In this document: positions 1 through 13,524 of the stretch, piece by piece
Layout of the letters: each line of letters begins with the position of its first letter
Numbering within the stretch: the stretch's first letter is position 1
NCBI GenBank assembly: GCA_014549065.1
Contig: JACDOX010000016.1
Location: 6,435,757-6,499,756 of the forward strand
From: Cardinalis cardinalis
Lineage: Eukaryota; Chordata; Aves; Passeriformes; Cardinalidae
Length of the DNA stretch: 64,000 bases
Direction: 5' to 3'
Translations under genes and position numbers: made by a program
The notes under the pieces: model-generated
Told to the model about the DNA's origin: nothing
Database searches by the model: none
The model's input: the letters and a program-made list of their open reading frames with translations, nothing else

Positions 1-599
1 TTTCAGATAAAAAGTTTAATAAAAGCTCCCTTTTGCCTTGGCTCCTACATAATGAGCTGGGTCATCCTAAAGAAAAGAACGGAAATTCTGGGACTAAAAC
101 AGAGCAGAGTGTGAAGTGTTTTTAATATCCTAGCAGATGTAATTATTTTCTGTTTCTTTTTATTATTAAACATTGAGATAACTAGGGAAGGGAAATCAAC
201 ACAGTATGCTATCTTCTAAACAGTGCATCATCTTCAAAACAGTGCTTATATGTACCTATAATTACGGATTCACAGTCCACATTTTATTGTGCTTGATATA
301 TGTGAAAAGGAAGATGAAGATCTGGTGGAGGGAGATGAATCTTACCAAAAATGGCCCTACTGCTACATGCCTTAGACTGTTGAAACAATTCCCATTAGAA
401 TTAGAATTGGTGTATTTTGAATTCCAGTTTGTGTACTGGGGGACCTCTCTGTCCATTCTGGNTCTAATGTGTTGCTTGATTTCTTTGCTTCCTCTACCAA
501 ATAAGAGTTTGGTGGTTACTAGGAGAACTATTATGGGTAATAATGCACTTAGACTTCTAAGGGCAATAGTGCATGTGAACTACTGTTTTTTTCCTTCAG

Positions 600-791
600 T
601 GATACCATTCAACATTCCTTGTTTGGTGTAGCTGTGATTTGTTTTGGGTCATTACTAAGATATTTGGAATTACAGCAAAATAAGTCTTCTTTCTACTTGC
701 AAATAAGATATTTCCATTATAATGGTGAAATTTCAATGCCTTTGTTGACTAACTCTTTGCATATCACTGTGTACTTTATTGCTCATCCCCT
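600..791 (+). other. Speculative internal exon-like open segment
   Basis: A strong acceptor-like sequence (ctgtttttttccttcag, ending at 599) precedes a 192-base segment that stays open in one frame and ends at a donor-like GTAAGA (792-797). The length is a multiple of three, with one base before the first codon and two after the last. The predicted peptide has a hydrophobic stretch near its start (HSLFGVAVICFGSLL) and no domain I know. The frame runs on to a TAA at 793-795 if unspliced. Open segments of this length flanked by AG and GT arise often by chance in 64 kb, so this is a weak candidate. Confidence 0.13.
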
Positions 792-1316
792 GTAAGAGGT
801 ACAGTTGCTAGTTTGCTGGCCTTTGATCTGTCTTTCTCTACTTTTGCTTTCTTTCCTTCTTTTAAAGGAGCATTATAAGCTTATTTAGGCTAACAAGGAG
901 ATCACATGTCCAGTAAATGTGCAGAGCAAATGAAANGAAATGTGTCTCTATAATACAGACATACTTCAAATATCACTAGAGTTCCACAGTGAAGAACATT
1001 GCAGTCAAAGAAAGGGCTTCTATTGATTTCATTGATTTGAGCCCTGGTTTCTGAAGTCAGCAGGCTGAGTAAAACCATGCCCCAGTTCATTACTGGCTTC
1101 TCCTCACTGCTTGCACTTCAGGCTAACTCTGTAGTTCAGCAAAACTGGCACTTTTAGAGAGAATCCTCCTTTTTTCACTTGATGAAGAGAATAGCTGGTG
1201 GTTTCTGTCAAATTTCCCTCTGTGTTTTTACTGTGCACTGGCCCAACAGTATTTGCAAAGATGTGGAAAGCAGTGAACTACACGCTTCAGTTCACCTTTA
1301 GCCATATTAACAAACA

Positions 1317-1452
1317 GCTGCAGCAGCTGGCGAGCCCCCTGTGCATGCCCAGCCCTGTCAGCTCTCCCGCTGGAGCCCTGGGCCAGGGAAGAGCTGGGCT
1401 GCTGCAGCCAGCCCCAGAGCCCTGCACCCGGATGGGGCCTCCNGGGATGTAC
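1317..1452. other. GC-rich patch
   Basis: About 135 bases rich in CAG/CTG, CCC and GGG runs stand out from AT-rich surroundings. Frames are open on both strands across it, as expected where stops are rare, so the overlapping frames are not evidence of coding. The patch has few CpGs and so is not a typical CpG island. It may be an old retroelement or LTR fragment, or simply a local GC fluctuation. Confidence 0.4.
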
Positions 1453-4400
1453 AGCAGACATGACCTGATCCTCTCTCTTTGCATTAACTTTGGAAAAGGC
1501 ACCTGAGCAGAACCAACAGCAGTTCAGCAGCAGCCATGTAACCACTTTGCTCTTGTGGGCAACCAGAGTGGGTCTCAGTCATCTCTGCTCTTGACTGGTC
1601 ACATTTGCCAGCCCCTTCTGCAGCTGCTCTTGGATCTCCACCTGTGACAAATANGCCAGTCAGGCAGGGGTGTTCCTGTTTTTGTCTGTAGAAGGGAAAT
1701 TACTTCCCTCATACACCAGAACTATACATATGGTTCACACATACCAAGACAGCATTTTCTGTGCTACAGTGAAANATGAAAATTCTCTCCTTCTTCAGGC
1801 TGTTTCTCCAGGTGTTAGAAAATCTGCATGTTCAGTGAGTTTGCCCTCAAATCTGAGGAATGTTGTGGGNCACAGGGAGGGGTCTGTACCTCTTGTTGAA
1901 CCTCCTTTGAGCAAGGGAGGAGGAAGCACGTAGTTCCCCACGCTCCTTCTGAGTCACAGGCTTCCTTAAACTCCTAGTGACTGACCTTCCCCCTTCATCC
2001 TCCTGTCAAGGATGTGGGGATCCACCCGGGGCCCTGTTCACATCCCAGATGGTCTTAGCATACATGCCAGCTGATGCCTGGCACCCTCTCTCCTCTTGAG
2101 GAAAAGACATTTGTGATCCTTCTCACAAGCCCTGTTTGCTACTCTACTCTTCAGAGAGCCATCCTGCTCTCTGCTTACTATGCATGAGAAGCAGAAAGGA
2201 AAACACAGGGATCATACAAACTTTGCATATTTGCTTTCGTTTAAATATCTTTCCAAATTACCTTTTTGTGGAAGCTCTGCAATTATAATCCAACAATGCC
2301 AACAAAACCTTTTCAAAACAACGCCACTTGCAGTACAAGTGTCAAGTGATCATGGGATAATGGAGTCTTGGAAGACTGAGGCTCAATTCACACTTCAGAG
2401 CTTTACTTTTATGTTTGAGAAAAACTCATTTAGAGGGTTGTAGTCTAATGCCTCTTTGAAAAAAGAAAAAATATGTGAAATTTACTTAAATTATTTTTTT
2501 ATTTGTATGCATGAGCTCGACTACAATGGAATAGTATTGCTAATAAAATTACAATGGCCTGTCTCCAGAGAAGATATTATGCAGTATACTCTCTGCTCTA
2601 TATATTCTGAGCACAGAACCAAAAAGTAAATGAGCGAATTTATTATTTCATCCAATGGGAGTTTTGACAGATTTATTCCTACTCTAAATTTCTTCCAGAG
2701 GAACAGAAAGGTGGAGAGGTCTTCCAATTATACCTGCAAGTAGTTAGGTTTGGAAAAGAGAAAGAGAACATAGGATAAAGGAGAGATTTCTCAATTCACA
2801 AGTTGATATAAAAGAACTCTTAAAACTAGAAATAAGATGACTTCACAGATGTGTAAAACAGGTAATCACACTTAAACTGCAATAATGAAAGAACTAAATG
2901 CCACAGATCTCAGAATCTGTCCTCTAGTTGAAGCAGAAAAGAGAAGAAATTTTTGTTGTTATGAAGCTGACCTAGGTTCAGCTGCTGACCTCTTTTCATT
3001 CTCTTATTATTAAGCTACTAAATANCTGAAAGTTATAACTATACTAAAATGAAGAATTGGATTAAAATAATTTATCAAAATNACTTTTTCAAAAGTATGT
3101 TTTAGAGTTGAGGAGGATATTTGATAATTTTGCTGAATTTTTCTATTTTCTTAGGTATTCAGCTTTTAAGAAAGGCCAGCAATAAAGCACAGAGGTTATG
3201 CAATGTTATAATGCTGGTGCTCATTCAGTAATTGGAGAGTTCTGAAAAAGAGAGATAATTTGTCCAAACCTGCAGACTCAGTAATATGCCTGAAATTTCA
3301 GTGAAGACAGAGAGGATCTCAAGAGGACTAACTGGAGTGTGCATGAATTCATGCCCAAGTGATTTCCAATAATTTTATTAGCTCCTGCTTAAATCCTATC
3401 CCAAGTGTCCAGAAGGAGATTTTAAGTGCAGTATAAACATGTTTTTAAAATTTTCAATGTATATACACAGGAATAGAAGAGAAAACTGAAATTACTTTCT
3501 TGAGTACAAAGTAAAGCAGTATTTCTGGCTGCAATAAGAAAAGTATATATTTTGAAAATAAATCAAAGAAAATTAGATAGCCAGACTCAATATCAGAAAT
3601 GTTAAAAGTCTGTAATTGTGTATATAATCAGACTAGAAAATTGTAGTACATTTGGAAATAGATTGAGCAAGCTTGAGCTGTGGGTCTTAGGTACATCTAC
3701 CCATTTCTTCTATATTTTAACACCTCATGCACTACCCCAAATTACCAAATTTCATTTAGATTAACTGATATTTGTTCAGATATTTTACTAAGAGACAAGA
3801 AGTATAAGAGCAAGGAGATTCTTGTATTATTCAGCTTACAAGTGAGCTCTGAGCAGCTCATTTATAATTATTATAATTAATATTTCCCAGCCAACAGTTT
3901 TGGTTTAAAGTTTCATCAAAATAATGCTTTCTTCAAGAGGCACTGTCAAGATACAATTGCAGAGTCCATAATCTGCTTTGTCAAATTCTTTTGTAACACT
4001 CATCTAGGTTCCAGCAGTGACCTCAAGTGAGACTGTAATAGCACTGAAATGAAAAGGGGAAGACCATAAATCACTCAATCTGCACCTTCAAATTATTTAT
4101 CTCCTTGCTAATTTCAAGGTCACAGTTACCATCTGCTATAGAAGCACAAAAGTTTGACAGTTAACATAAGCAGNCTTTATTAAGTACTTTCACTCCAGAA
4201 ACATGATTTTAACTAAAACTGAGATTTAGATCTATTCAGAATGTGATTTGGCATTGTGATGAGAGAGAGAGAGACTGTAAAAAATCAGCNATTTTTGGCT
4301 GATGATTCAAAATCATCCTTCAGGAGACAGGACTAATACAGGAATTAAAAACCCAGAAAAGTTGAACATTAAACCAGACTCCCTCATATTGCCAACAAGC

Positions 4401-4882
4401 TGAGAATAATTGCACCGAATGAAGATGTTCTGATTTCAGAGCAACTGTTTTGTGTTTCTGTTTGTTTTGCTTGTTTCTTTTTAAAAGGAGAAGCACTAAG
4501 AATAGCTGTGCACAGAGGAGAAAATGAGGAAAACTTTGGCCTTCACAGCATCTCTGCTTTCCTCTATGGGGCTCCTTCTGCCCTGGCTTTATCAGAAGAG
4601 TTTCTGCACACACACATGGTTTTCAGTCACCTGAGGAGTGGAGAGCAGGGCCCTGGATGGGACAGAGCTGCAGTTCTGCTCTGCTCTCAGTCCTTGCCTG
4701 GGCGAGGAGGCAGCAGGGCAGAGCTGCCGCATGTGCAGGGAAAGCAGGTCCTCCCCAGACACTGCTGCCCTCTGAATAACAGATTCTCCAAATGTATGTG
4801 CTACTATTGTTTGCCTTCTTTATCTTCNGTAAAGATCTTGTCTCCATTTTACATCTCTAGGAATACTCTGTGATAGGATAAG

Positions 4883-4933
4883 GGATCAGAGGAATTTTCA
4901 TCAAGGGATCCTTGGATCAGAGGAAAGGTCATC
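4883..4933. repeat. Short direct duplication, 31-bp period
   Basis: Two copies of GGATCAGAGGAA followed by a variable part and TCATC begin at 4883 and 4914. GATC occurs five times between 4884 and about 4951, partly because of this duplication. It looks like a small local slippage or duplication event without other significance. Confidence 0.6.
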
Positions 4934-7900
4934 GTTGATCTCACTTTGATCAGTTTACTGAAGGGAGATGCTGACCCTACATAAATATTGAATGGTTCTG
5001 AGGAATAGCCAAAAGCACCTTTGTAAATGTTTTATGGTCTAATGGAATTTTCTGAGACCACTCTATTTCCTTTGCTAAATCCATTACCAAAGCTTCCGTC
5101 CCCCTGTATTTGCATTCCAAAATTAATTCAATACAGCCAACATTGCTCACCNGGTTTTCTTAAAACTCTAAATGTTAAAATTATGTAGATTAATGAAAAA
5201 GCAGGGTCATTTCATAGCTAAATAAGGAAAACAGAGGTTTACAAAAGCACATAGATGGCTGGGCTGATTTAAAGTTTCCTGTGCGTGCATTTCCATGACA
5301 ATGAGGCTACATGAATATTCAAAATGAAAAAGTTAGTGATGATAAAAGTGGGCAAAATATCAGTACCATCTGCTCACTTCTAATGCCCGAAAAAATGACA
5401 ACCTAAAATTAACCAAAGAAAATGAGCTGCTAAATAACCTTTCTCCCCCTCCGAAATCTTAGAAGCCTGTATATTTCAGCACAGAATTTGATCTTTGCTT
5501 CTTCATTGTTCCCTACTGCAATATTTATATCTAAAATTTTTCCTAACTTTAACTCTTGCACTAGCACAGTAAAAATGACTGGAACTTAATAAAACTAGTA
5601 AAATTCTGCTGCTATTACTAGTCTCCAGTACTGAGGAGACTAAATAACCACNCTGCCAACAATTTATTAAAATTTTTAGCCTGAGTTTTGCATATCCACT
5701 TTCCCTTTTCCCAGCCTATGATTAGCTACTCTGTGCTGAAAAAATTCCCCTAAATGTCAGCAGAAGAGCAAATACAGTGCATCTATATTATTTTAAAAAT
5801 AATTGCTTTTTTCAAGTCTAGGCATTAAACCAAAAATTAACTAACTCTAAAAGTAGAATTTTCAATTTTTTATCTTTGTTTTAAATCATGGATGTTGGTT
5901 CCTTATTTCCCATTGCCAAAAGGAAAAGACACAATGAAGGAAACCCCAAGTCTTTAAGACCTGGTCTACAAGGAGGTCTCTGTAGATCTCAGTGCAGTTT
6001 CNTTTCCTTGTGTGTCTGATACATTTTATGTTTTCTGAAATCCTGCTACAAAGAGCTGGTTGGCACAAGTAGGTAATGCACTAAGAGTACTTGTGCTCAG
6101 AAAGGAATATGTTACAGTGGCTTGGTTGGATCACACATGGAGGATGCTGATACCAGTAGTCAATAAACATCTGCCACCAGTTCCTCTGATGCTGTTGAAT
6201 TATAAACTCTGGATATGGCTTGGATTTTAATATCCCACCAAAAGCAGCTGATAATACTGAAGGAAAAATTTACCCCTTCAACTTATTAGAAATATTTCAG
6301 CTACTGGTATTAAGTTTTGGTGCTGGCAGGGAGTGTTGTGTCATTCTATATACACAGAGTGGACAGACATCCCTCNTTCTGAAACTGCTCACTGCCACCC
6401 CACCCACTCTCAGCAAGGTGGCTTACAAGTGGCAACCTCCATAAGACACCTTATCACCCAGATTCTCAGTACTGAAGAAAGNATTTTTACTAAGAAAGGC
6501 AAGTAAGGAGTGTCCAGGCAACTTTTGTGTCTTTTTACATCATTGAAAAATGAAGATGATGTCAAAGAGCTTACTTCCAGTTTGCTGCTACTTAGACCAG
6601 GGGGACAGAGGGGGACAAGGCTGAGCCTCAGAAATTAAAAGCATTGGGAAATGAATGTAAGACATGGAAAAAATGTCGAATCAATCAAAAGAAAATGGCC
6701 AGAGTGGAAGAGGAGATTTTGAAAAAGCAACAGAGTTAATCTATGACCAAAACCCAGAACCCCCTCTCATTTTTGCAAACACACTTATGTGATTTTATAC
6801 AGCATGAGCCTGAAAACATTCAGCTATATGTGAATTTAGTTTATATAAATGATCTCATTGATGGCAATGGAATTATTCATATGAGGAATATATGCCTGGT
6901 TCTANAGTCTGAGCCAGCATGCAGTGAATGTGTTCCCAGTTACTGACTGAGCTGAGCACTGCAACCCTCACTGTTCAGTAGAACCCTGGTGAGGAAACTT
7001 ACATCAGGAGCATTATTCCCTTCTTTTTCACTATATAAATCTATGTTAATGCTACTGATGTTAATCAAGTAGCTCTTGCTGCTATGTTTATAAAGTATGA
7101 ACATCAGATATACCTAGAAAACATTTTCATTTGAGAATTATTAATAAATTTAATATGGAAAGAGATTTTGAAGCATCAGTGAAAATGAAAAGCTAATACC
7201 ATTAAATGGCTGAGAGTGATTACTTTTGCAAATAATGTGGATTATGTTAGTTCTCAATATAGACATAAAGTGAATAAAACCATGGTTATAATTTCATCTT
7301 GGCAATATAAATAGGATAGACAGATGCTTGATATTGTACAGTAATTATAGATGGCTGAACCGAGAATAAACCATTTTTGTAGATAATGGTTTCTGATTTT
7401 GAAGGCTGTTTTTAAATCTATGGTTAGGGCTCTGTCTTATTGCCAAGGACATGAGTTAAATATTTAGCATAAAGTACAGTGGTGATTTCTGAACTCAACT
7501 TTTAAACATAATATGCAAGCATACTGGTAAGTCATGATTCAAACAACATGACATTTACTAAATTGAAAGAGATAGGTAGGGGTGCAATAAGATTATGAAT
7601 TTATCTGATAATCAGAATCGTGTAGTGCAACTAAAAGGAAGAAACCACCACAGAATCTTTGCCAGTATTCTGCACTACAAAAGGACAAAAGGGAAGGAGA
7701 AAACCTTTGACACATTCCTGAAACTCAAAGCTGTCTAGCACGGTAACTTTGTAAAGCTGTAGGCTCTGCAANTGATATGCCATAGCTCTCTTAGCAGATG
7801 TAAGAAGAAAATGAAACATAGTACTATGGAAAAGTGAGAGGAAGGAGACAGAGTGGCATTGATGTGATCAGCTCTAAGGGCATTTCACTTGAAAGAACAC

Positions 7901-10900
7901 CTGAGGCAACAGAAGCAGAAGGGGCAATAAATAATTCAGCAACAAAATTACATTTCAAAACAATGAGGTTGTCTTTCTGTTTTCCCTTTCAATGAAAATT
8001 GCTTTCAAAGAACTTTCTGCAGAATTAGCTGCACATACTTCTGCTGAAAATATTCTCATCCACTCATATTTGGTGAAACCATGCAATCCTTGAGCAGAAA
8101 GCTGCCCAGTGAAAGGACAGCAGTCCAGAATGAATCTTGCTTCACAAGGAATTGATGTGTCAGACACAACCTAGTGCTCTCAGGCCAGATCTCAGCTAGT
8201 AGCAATTGACATAAGTTGTCTGACTTCAGTGGAGCTCTCAGCAGTTACACTGGGGAGCAGTCATCCCTGGAGAATTGGGAAAAGTTTTGTTTAAGTCAAG
8301 TTAATGAAAATGTAAGTTCAGCACACTGCAAACTGACACACAGGAGAAGGGAAGGATGTTTATCAGCTTGACTTGGCTGCACTGGCAGTGAAAAGAACAG
8401 CATTTTCAATCACTGGAGAGTGTGTGCAGCAGATAAGTCTGTACTGTTTGGAGAACTGGAGAAAGCACGTGGAGGATTTTAAATAGGATATAAAAAACCC
8501 CTTAATTTAAAAGACAAAAATAAGTTAAAAAATGAGTTGCTGGATCTTTATCAGGGTTTACACTGATTAAACAGAATTTAGGATATGGCAGATGAACAGA
8601 ACAGCTCAAATTTTGATTTATAGCATGTGAGTTACCCACAGNAAGGTGCATCTGCCCTTAACCACAACTAAGCAGTAAGCAGGGCAAGTGATATAAAAAA
8701 ATGGGGTAAACCCACTCTTTTTTACCCTTCAGTGAGTCCTGCAGGACAGCTTGCAGTCTTCAAAGTCACATATAATTTACTCAGTTGTGAATTGTCTTGG
8801 CCCCATGCTTTAGTCAGTGTCACAACATCAGGGCTTTGCTGTTGTGAAGGCCAGGGCTGGAAGGGTTTGACCTCGCTTGGCCACTGCTGCTCACCACTGT
8901 CCTTTTCTTCTCCCCTTTGCTGAGCTGATGCAACTGTTTGTGGGGATGACCTCTGAGCAAGACTATTCTAGCTTTCAGGGAACAAGTTATAAAATAGATC
9001 TTTGACAGAGACTGTGAAAACCCCCCAAATCCTGCACTATTTTCTTTTTAATCCTAATTTTCAAGTCCTACAGCCAAAGCTCTACAAGCAGATGAATCAC
9101 CACACCTGATAGGACAGTAACCTCGAGAAGGAGGAAAAGCAAGAAGCAGACTGGAAAAGGGGACAGGACAGCATGAGAACTATTTAGTATGGCTTTGCTG
9201 CCAGAGAAAGCCCAGCAAAGACCTGTTACAGCTTTGCTGCTCAGCTTATGTGCTTCTGCATCAAATGTGAATTTACCAGGCTTTGGAGGCAAAGATCTCA
9301 CTGAAGCTGCAGATGGTTAGAGAGAAAAATAAAAGAAAAGAAAACAAAGATAATTGGAGAAAAGTACCAAATTCNGGTTTATAATGTTAAGACATGTTGA
9401 GGGTTTCCTACTTTTTCTGTTCACAGTCTGCTAGGAAAGANACAGCTCTAGATTTGCAGATGTCTTAAAATTGAAATACCCTTTTTAAATGAATATCATA
9501 TATATTTCAGGCATTCATTCCAGCTCATAGCTAGTTTGTTGCTTTCTTATATCTCATTTGAACAAAGGTTCTAAAGATCTTCTGAGTGCTTCCCTGTGCA
9601 ATATTCAAGAAAGCAGAGGAAAAAACCAAAATATCCTGGTTAGCTTTTTAAGAAACAAATTCACTTAACTTCTTCCTGATAGATTCCCCAGAGAGGCAAT
9701 GCCCAGGAGCTTTCCCAATGTTTCTCATATCATTAAGGAGCACAGTATTCTGCTTTAGTATTCTGGCTTAAAGTGGAAGAAAATCTCCTTGCAAAATTCT
9801 CATTTCTGGAAGTGTCTATAGATTTTTTGCCACTGTAATCCTATGAAACCATAATGGGCTTCTGTCATCAACTTGTTTCTATCCATCAACAGAATCTTAT
9901 ACAGGGATTTATTATCATGTACAAGGTGAACTGTACTTAATAGAGGAGATTACAGATAAGAGTACATGGAAAAAGGGGGTAAAAGGGGATGAAACCTTCA
10001 AACCCTGGTAGAATTCCTACTGATGTCAATAGGAGTCTTTCCACAGGTTTAGTGGAGTGTGAGCTATTCCCTTATTTATCTGACATTTTCTCTGAGCTGC
10101 AAAATTACCTGTAGTTACAGATATTCACTAAAATTCTGCCTATTAAGAACAAGGACTGAATGAAGGATTATATAATTATATTTCCAGAGGTAGGTAAGTA
10201 CTATTTTATGTATAACATCACAGTGAAAAATAAGATGAGCTATTTATTGATAGTTGATGGGGTTCAACTACAATGATTTGCTCTTGAGGATAGGTACACA
10301 TGCAGTTGCTAGAACAACAGAGCTCTCCTACATTAAGTACTCTTAGCTTCTAAAAATAAACTCCAGCACATTACAATTAATATCTGAGGGCTCACTTCAT
10401 TCTGTTTAGTGGAATCAGGACAATATTGTTCATGAGGTGAACAGGAGTTACATGTGACTTACTGTTAAAACCAAAATCCACTGAACTGAGTCCTTGGGTA
10501 TGACACAGGAATGATTCATTTGGATAACTAAAAGCCTCCTTTTTCTAATGGCAAACTACCACAGCTATGGAGCCTGGGAGGTCAGCTGCCCTGTTAGAGC
10601 ACGTGGTGAGTATCCAACAGGACAGCAAGGCCACCTGCTTACCTCACACAGATCACTACAGCCTTCTGCAGTGAGCCAGGCTGTGCCCCAGGGCAGGGCC
10701 CTTCCATGGTGCTCCAGCTGCCAGGGATCTGAGAACGTGACCAGCCCAAATGTCACTGCAGTACATTCATTCAGGCTCAGGCTAGGAGCTGCTTTCAGCT
10801 CCTGGAAATTCTATTTGTGTCTGGGAGGAGGATGCTAATGCCACAGCATCCTCTGAGTAGGTTTTACCACTCCTNTGATGACTGTGCTGTGAAATGCCAG

Positions 10901-12586
10901 GTGGTGCTCACCTCCCACCCCATCTCTCACTTCTGCCTTTCACTGAAGGGAAAACACTCCCATGAATCCTTATTGTGGAAGCTGGTGCTGTACAAAGCAG
11001 CTGGGCTGGTTCTATCCAGGCCACTTCCAGCTTCAGTGAGTGCCTGCAGCATGCTGCAAAATGGGCAAGAAATTAAGTCCTGATATTCTCCACATATTGG
11101 TAAGACTATTCCTTGTAAGTTGAACCCTAGATTTCCTCCCACTCTCATTGCAATATATCTCAACCACCATTACTTCTTTCCAAGTTAAGCAGCTTTCTAG
11201 ATCTAATCAAGGCAGAGAGAACAGACAGCAATCCCTTCCTTAGGCAGCTAATTGGGAGTGTGAGAAAATTTAGTTAGAACTGGCCAAATTTTGCTGCTAC
11301 TGCACAAAGTACCGTGGAAGCATGGAAAACAAGTTCTTGGCANTTATGGCTGCTTTTCAACACCGAGCCAAAACCAATAACTTGTTTGATGCATCTACTC
11401 CAAAAACCTGAAGAGACAATTTGTAGTTCTAGTAAAGATTAAATAATTGCTTCCTGAGCCTTAGTCACACTTTATACCAGTACAGCACCACTCTGCAGAT
11501 TTCAGTGCAGCAGCATTAGGTTAGACTAGGGATGGACATAGGCTAGAGGTTAACAAGGAGGGTGGTCAGCCAGGAACCAGAGGTGGTTTTCCAGCAAAGG
11601 ATAAAGCAAAATATCTTCCAGCTATGGTTTTAAAAGGTTAATCAACCTGACCTCTGCAAAGTTTGTGCCAGGTGTCCCTCTGCAGCCCCCTGAAGCAGCA
11701 CAGTGCACGTGCAGTGCATGTTGTCCACTCAGAGTGGCACCATCTCAGCCAGACAGTGCAGAGGCTGAGCACTGCCACTGGCTCTGTGCTAGGGAGATGA
11801 AGAGATGAGGCTATAGAAAAGTTACTGTTAAATGTAGTTTAAACAATTTCACTTCATTCTAAATGTCAGCCTGAAATTTTCCGGAGTTTTAATCTGCCAA
11901 GTGTATGCAGGCTGGTGATTTCAGCTGAATGATTCCCAAGCTTTATTGTTCCAATCTTATTTTAAAGCATGTACCTTGTTGGTACAGGCCAAGAACACCC
12001 ACATGGATGAGGTGGGTGGGTGCTTCTCTTTTGCTAGCAGAAAACTGACAAATAGGTTTTATTTCCTTTGATGCTCTACTTGTATTATTGTAAATCCCAC
12101 TCAGCTTTCGAAAAGAAAAAGAGACATAGTGCAATTATACTCTCTTCTAAAAGAGTAGAGGATTTGCTAGGGAATTTTGTACAACTGTGGGAGGCCAAAT
12201 ACTTCAAAATATTCTCTATGAGGCTGATAGAGTGTTATACTGGAAAGGTAGCAATAAAAATGCTCTGAAGGAAAGGGGAGGAAATTAAAGGAGCTGAAAC
12301 ATCAGCTGGCAAACCTGAAATGATTCTGCAAACAAATGCTGACCCTGGAGAACACAGATCCTTTGGGAGAGAGACTCAAAGCTCTATGGCATTTAACAGG
12401 AAGCCATGGAAATTAGCTGGAGTATCCATACCTGTGTGAGAGATNTTTTTGCTTCCTCCATACAATGAGAATTATTTAATTTATATATCACTCTTGGCAA
12501 GTTCAGGAAGAAAGAAATCCCAACACATATGGAAAGGCAATTTCTCTCCATAGTGGACAGCTGCTGTTTGCCCTGTTTTCTTCTAG
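4934..12586. other. AT-rich single-copy DNA, no gene recognised
   Basis: No gene, RNA gene or recognisable interspersed repeat was found. Frames are short and none carries a known motif. Slightly GC-richer pockets occur near 8730-8930 and 10550-11080; both have overlapping frames on opposite strands, the usual signature of low stop density rather than coding. A small near-perfect palindrome at 5619-5642 is listed separately. Confidence 0.55.
5619..5642. repeat. Near-perfect 24-bp palindrome
   Basis: Arms TAGTCTCC (5619-5626) and GGAGACTA (5635-5642) flank a central AGTACTGA that is itself nearly self-complementary. It could extrude as a short hairpin. No transcription unit is visible around it. 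Confidence 0.55.
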
Positions 12587-12771
12587 GTGGACATAATCAC
12601 ATTTGTCAGGGTAACTTCAAACAGAAGCTCNGGAGTACCCTGGGAGAGTGATCCTGCTGGGGGATCTGTAAATCTGTGTGGTGACATCCTATGGCTATGT
12701 TTCTTTCTCAACACCACTGCCTGCTTTTCAAGATTCTATTGTTCCTTGGGGGCCTCACTGCTGGTTGGAAG
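12587..12771 (+). other. Speculative internal exon-like open segment
   Basis: A pyrimidine-rich acceptor-like sequence (gccctgttttcttctag, ending at 12586) is followed by 185 bases open in one frame, ending at a donor-like GGAAG|GTATAG (12767-12777). The peptide contains a strongly hydrophobic run (DILWLCFFLNTTACFSRF) but no recognisable domain. If unspliced, the frame reaches a stop at 12830-12832. An n at 12631 falls inside the frame. The signal is weak and could be fortuitous. Confidence 0.12.
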
Positions 12772-12838
12772 GTATAGATACTTTAGGGAAGAATTGTTCC
12801 CCTTCCGAACTTTGCTGTGTATGTATGCCTAAAAACAC

Positions 12839-12861
12839 AAATTCAGCTTGAAGCTGAATTT
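12839..12861. repeat. Perfect 11-bp inverted repeat followed by a T run
   Basis: Arms AAATTCAGCTT (12839-12849) and AAGCTGAATTT (12851-12861) are separated by a single G and followed by more T. This resembles a terminator-like hairpin in shape, but in a vertebrate nuclear context a one-base spacer makes it a palindrome rather than a transcription terminator. No function is inferred. Confidence 0.6.
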
Positions 12862-12975
12862 TTTTCCTTACGTCATTGCAGAGATTTTACAAAACCAAAG
12901 CACAAGGTTTGAAAACAAAACAAAAAAAGAAAAGGCCAACAGAGAGCTGTGTGAGTCAGAGAACTGGCAGCATGA

Positions 12976-13524
12976 TGTGAAGCTGTTCAGTTCCAACCCA
13001 GAGGGACAAACCAAATTGAGCACCTGAAGGTCACCTCTATCTGCTGGCTCTCAGCTGACCTGTGTGAAATGAATCTTTGTTCTCAGCCATGGGTCAAGTG
13101 CATAAAGGCCATCCAGAAACAACTCACTGTTCCTGAACATAGCACTGTCTGCCTGAGGCATCTTTGTGTCCATTTTTTTACAGTCTCAGCTTCCCAGGAC
13201 TCTTTGTCTGTCAGATTCTCCATCCAAACCAACAGCAGAACTATGGCAATGTTCAGAAAGGGATATTCAAGTTTGGATCCAGCCCTGCTGGCTCTGGGAT
13301 ATGCCAAGCAGTTAAACAATTTGCAAATGACTGTCACTAAATTGTTCAGTTACTCTTTCTCCATCACTTGCCATTCCACCTCCTTAATTTATGCTCACTA
13401 TTGTTACTTGTTACAGCAGGAAGTACGACATCCTGGCACACAGCTGCTGTCTCTCTTAGCTGGAACGGAGTCTGCTGCTTCTCCCAGTTCCTTGAATGTT
13501 TTTATAGACTGCCCCAGCCTTTGA
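12976..13524 (+). other. Long open frame, probably not coding
   Basis: One plus-strand frame is free of stops from 12976 to the TGA at 13522-13524, 182 sense codons, with an ATG at 13069. An acceptor-like sequence (aatctttgttctcag, ending at 13086) lies inside it. The peptide has no domain that I recognise, the minus strand is also open over part of the region (13083-13337), and a frame of this size is close to the expected maximum for six frames of 64 kb. It is recorded because it is the longest non-repetitive plus-strand frame. Confidence 0.15.

Larger units (their letters stand above)
1..4882. other. AT-rich single-copy DNA, no gene recognised
   Basis: This stretch reads as ordinary vertebrate noncoding DNA: AT-rich, CpG-poor, with short homopolymers and stop codons in all frames at the expected spacing. 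The longest frame, 206-631 on the plus strand, encodes a hydrophobic, compositionally unremarkable peptide that I do not recognise. A GC-rich patch and one exon-like open segment inside it are listed separately. A (GA)7 run lies at 4261-4274. No interspersed repeat is recognisable by eye; diverged LTR or DNA-transposon fragments could be missed. Confidence 0.6.

Noticed and set aside
206..631. 141-residue frame at the left end as a gene
   Set aside because: Composition is that of translated AT-rich noncoding DNA, with no domain, and the minus strand is also open at 262-456.
12839..12870. Stem followed by T run as a Rho-independent terminator
   Set aside because: The sequence is vertebrate nuclear DNA with no bacterial-type operons, and a 1-base spacer does not make a terminator loop.
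13069..13130. Slight resemblance of LCSQPWVKCIKAIQKQL to the C-terminal helix of CC chemokines
   Set aside because: The cysteine pattern and the upstream chemokine core are absent, the similarity spans under 20 residues, and the best acceptor would remove its first part.
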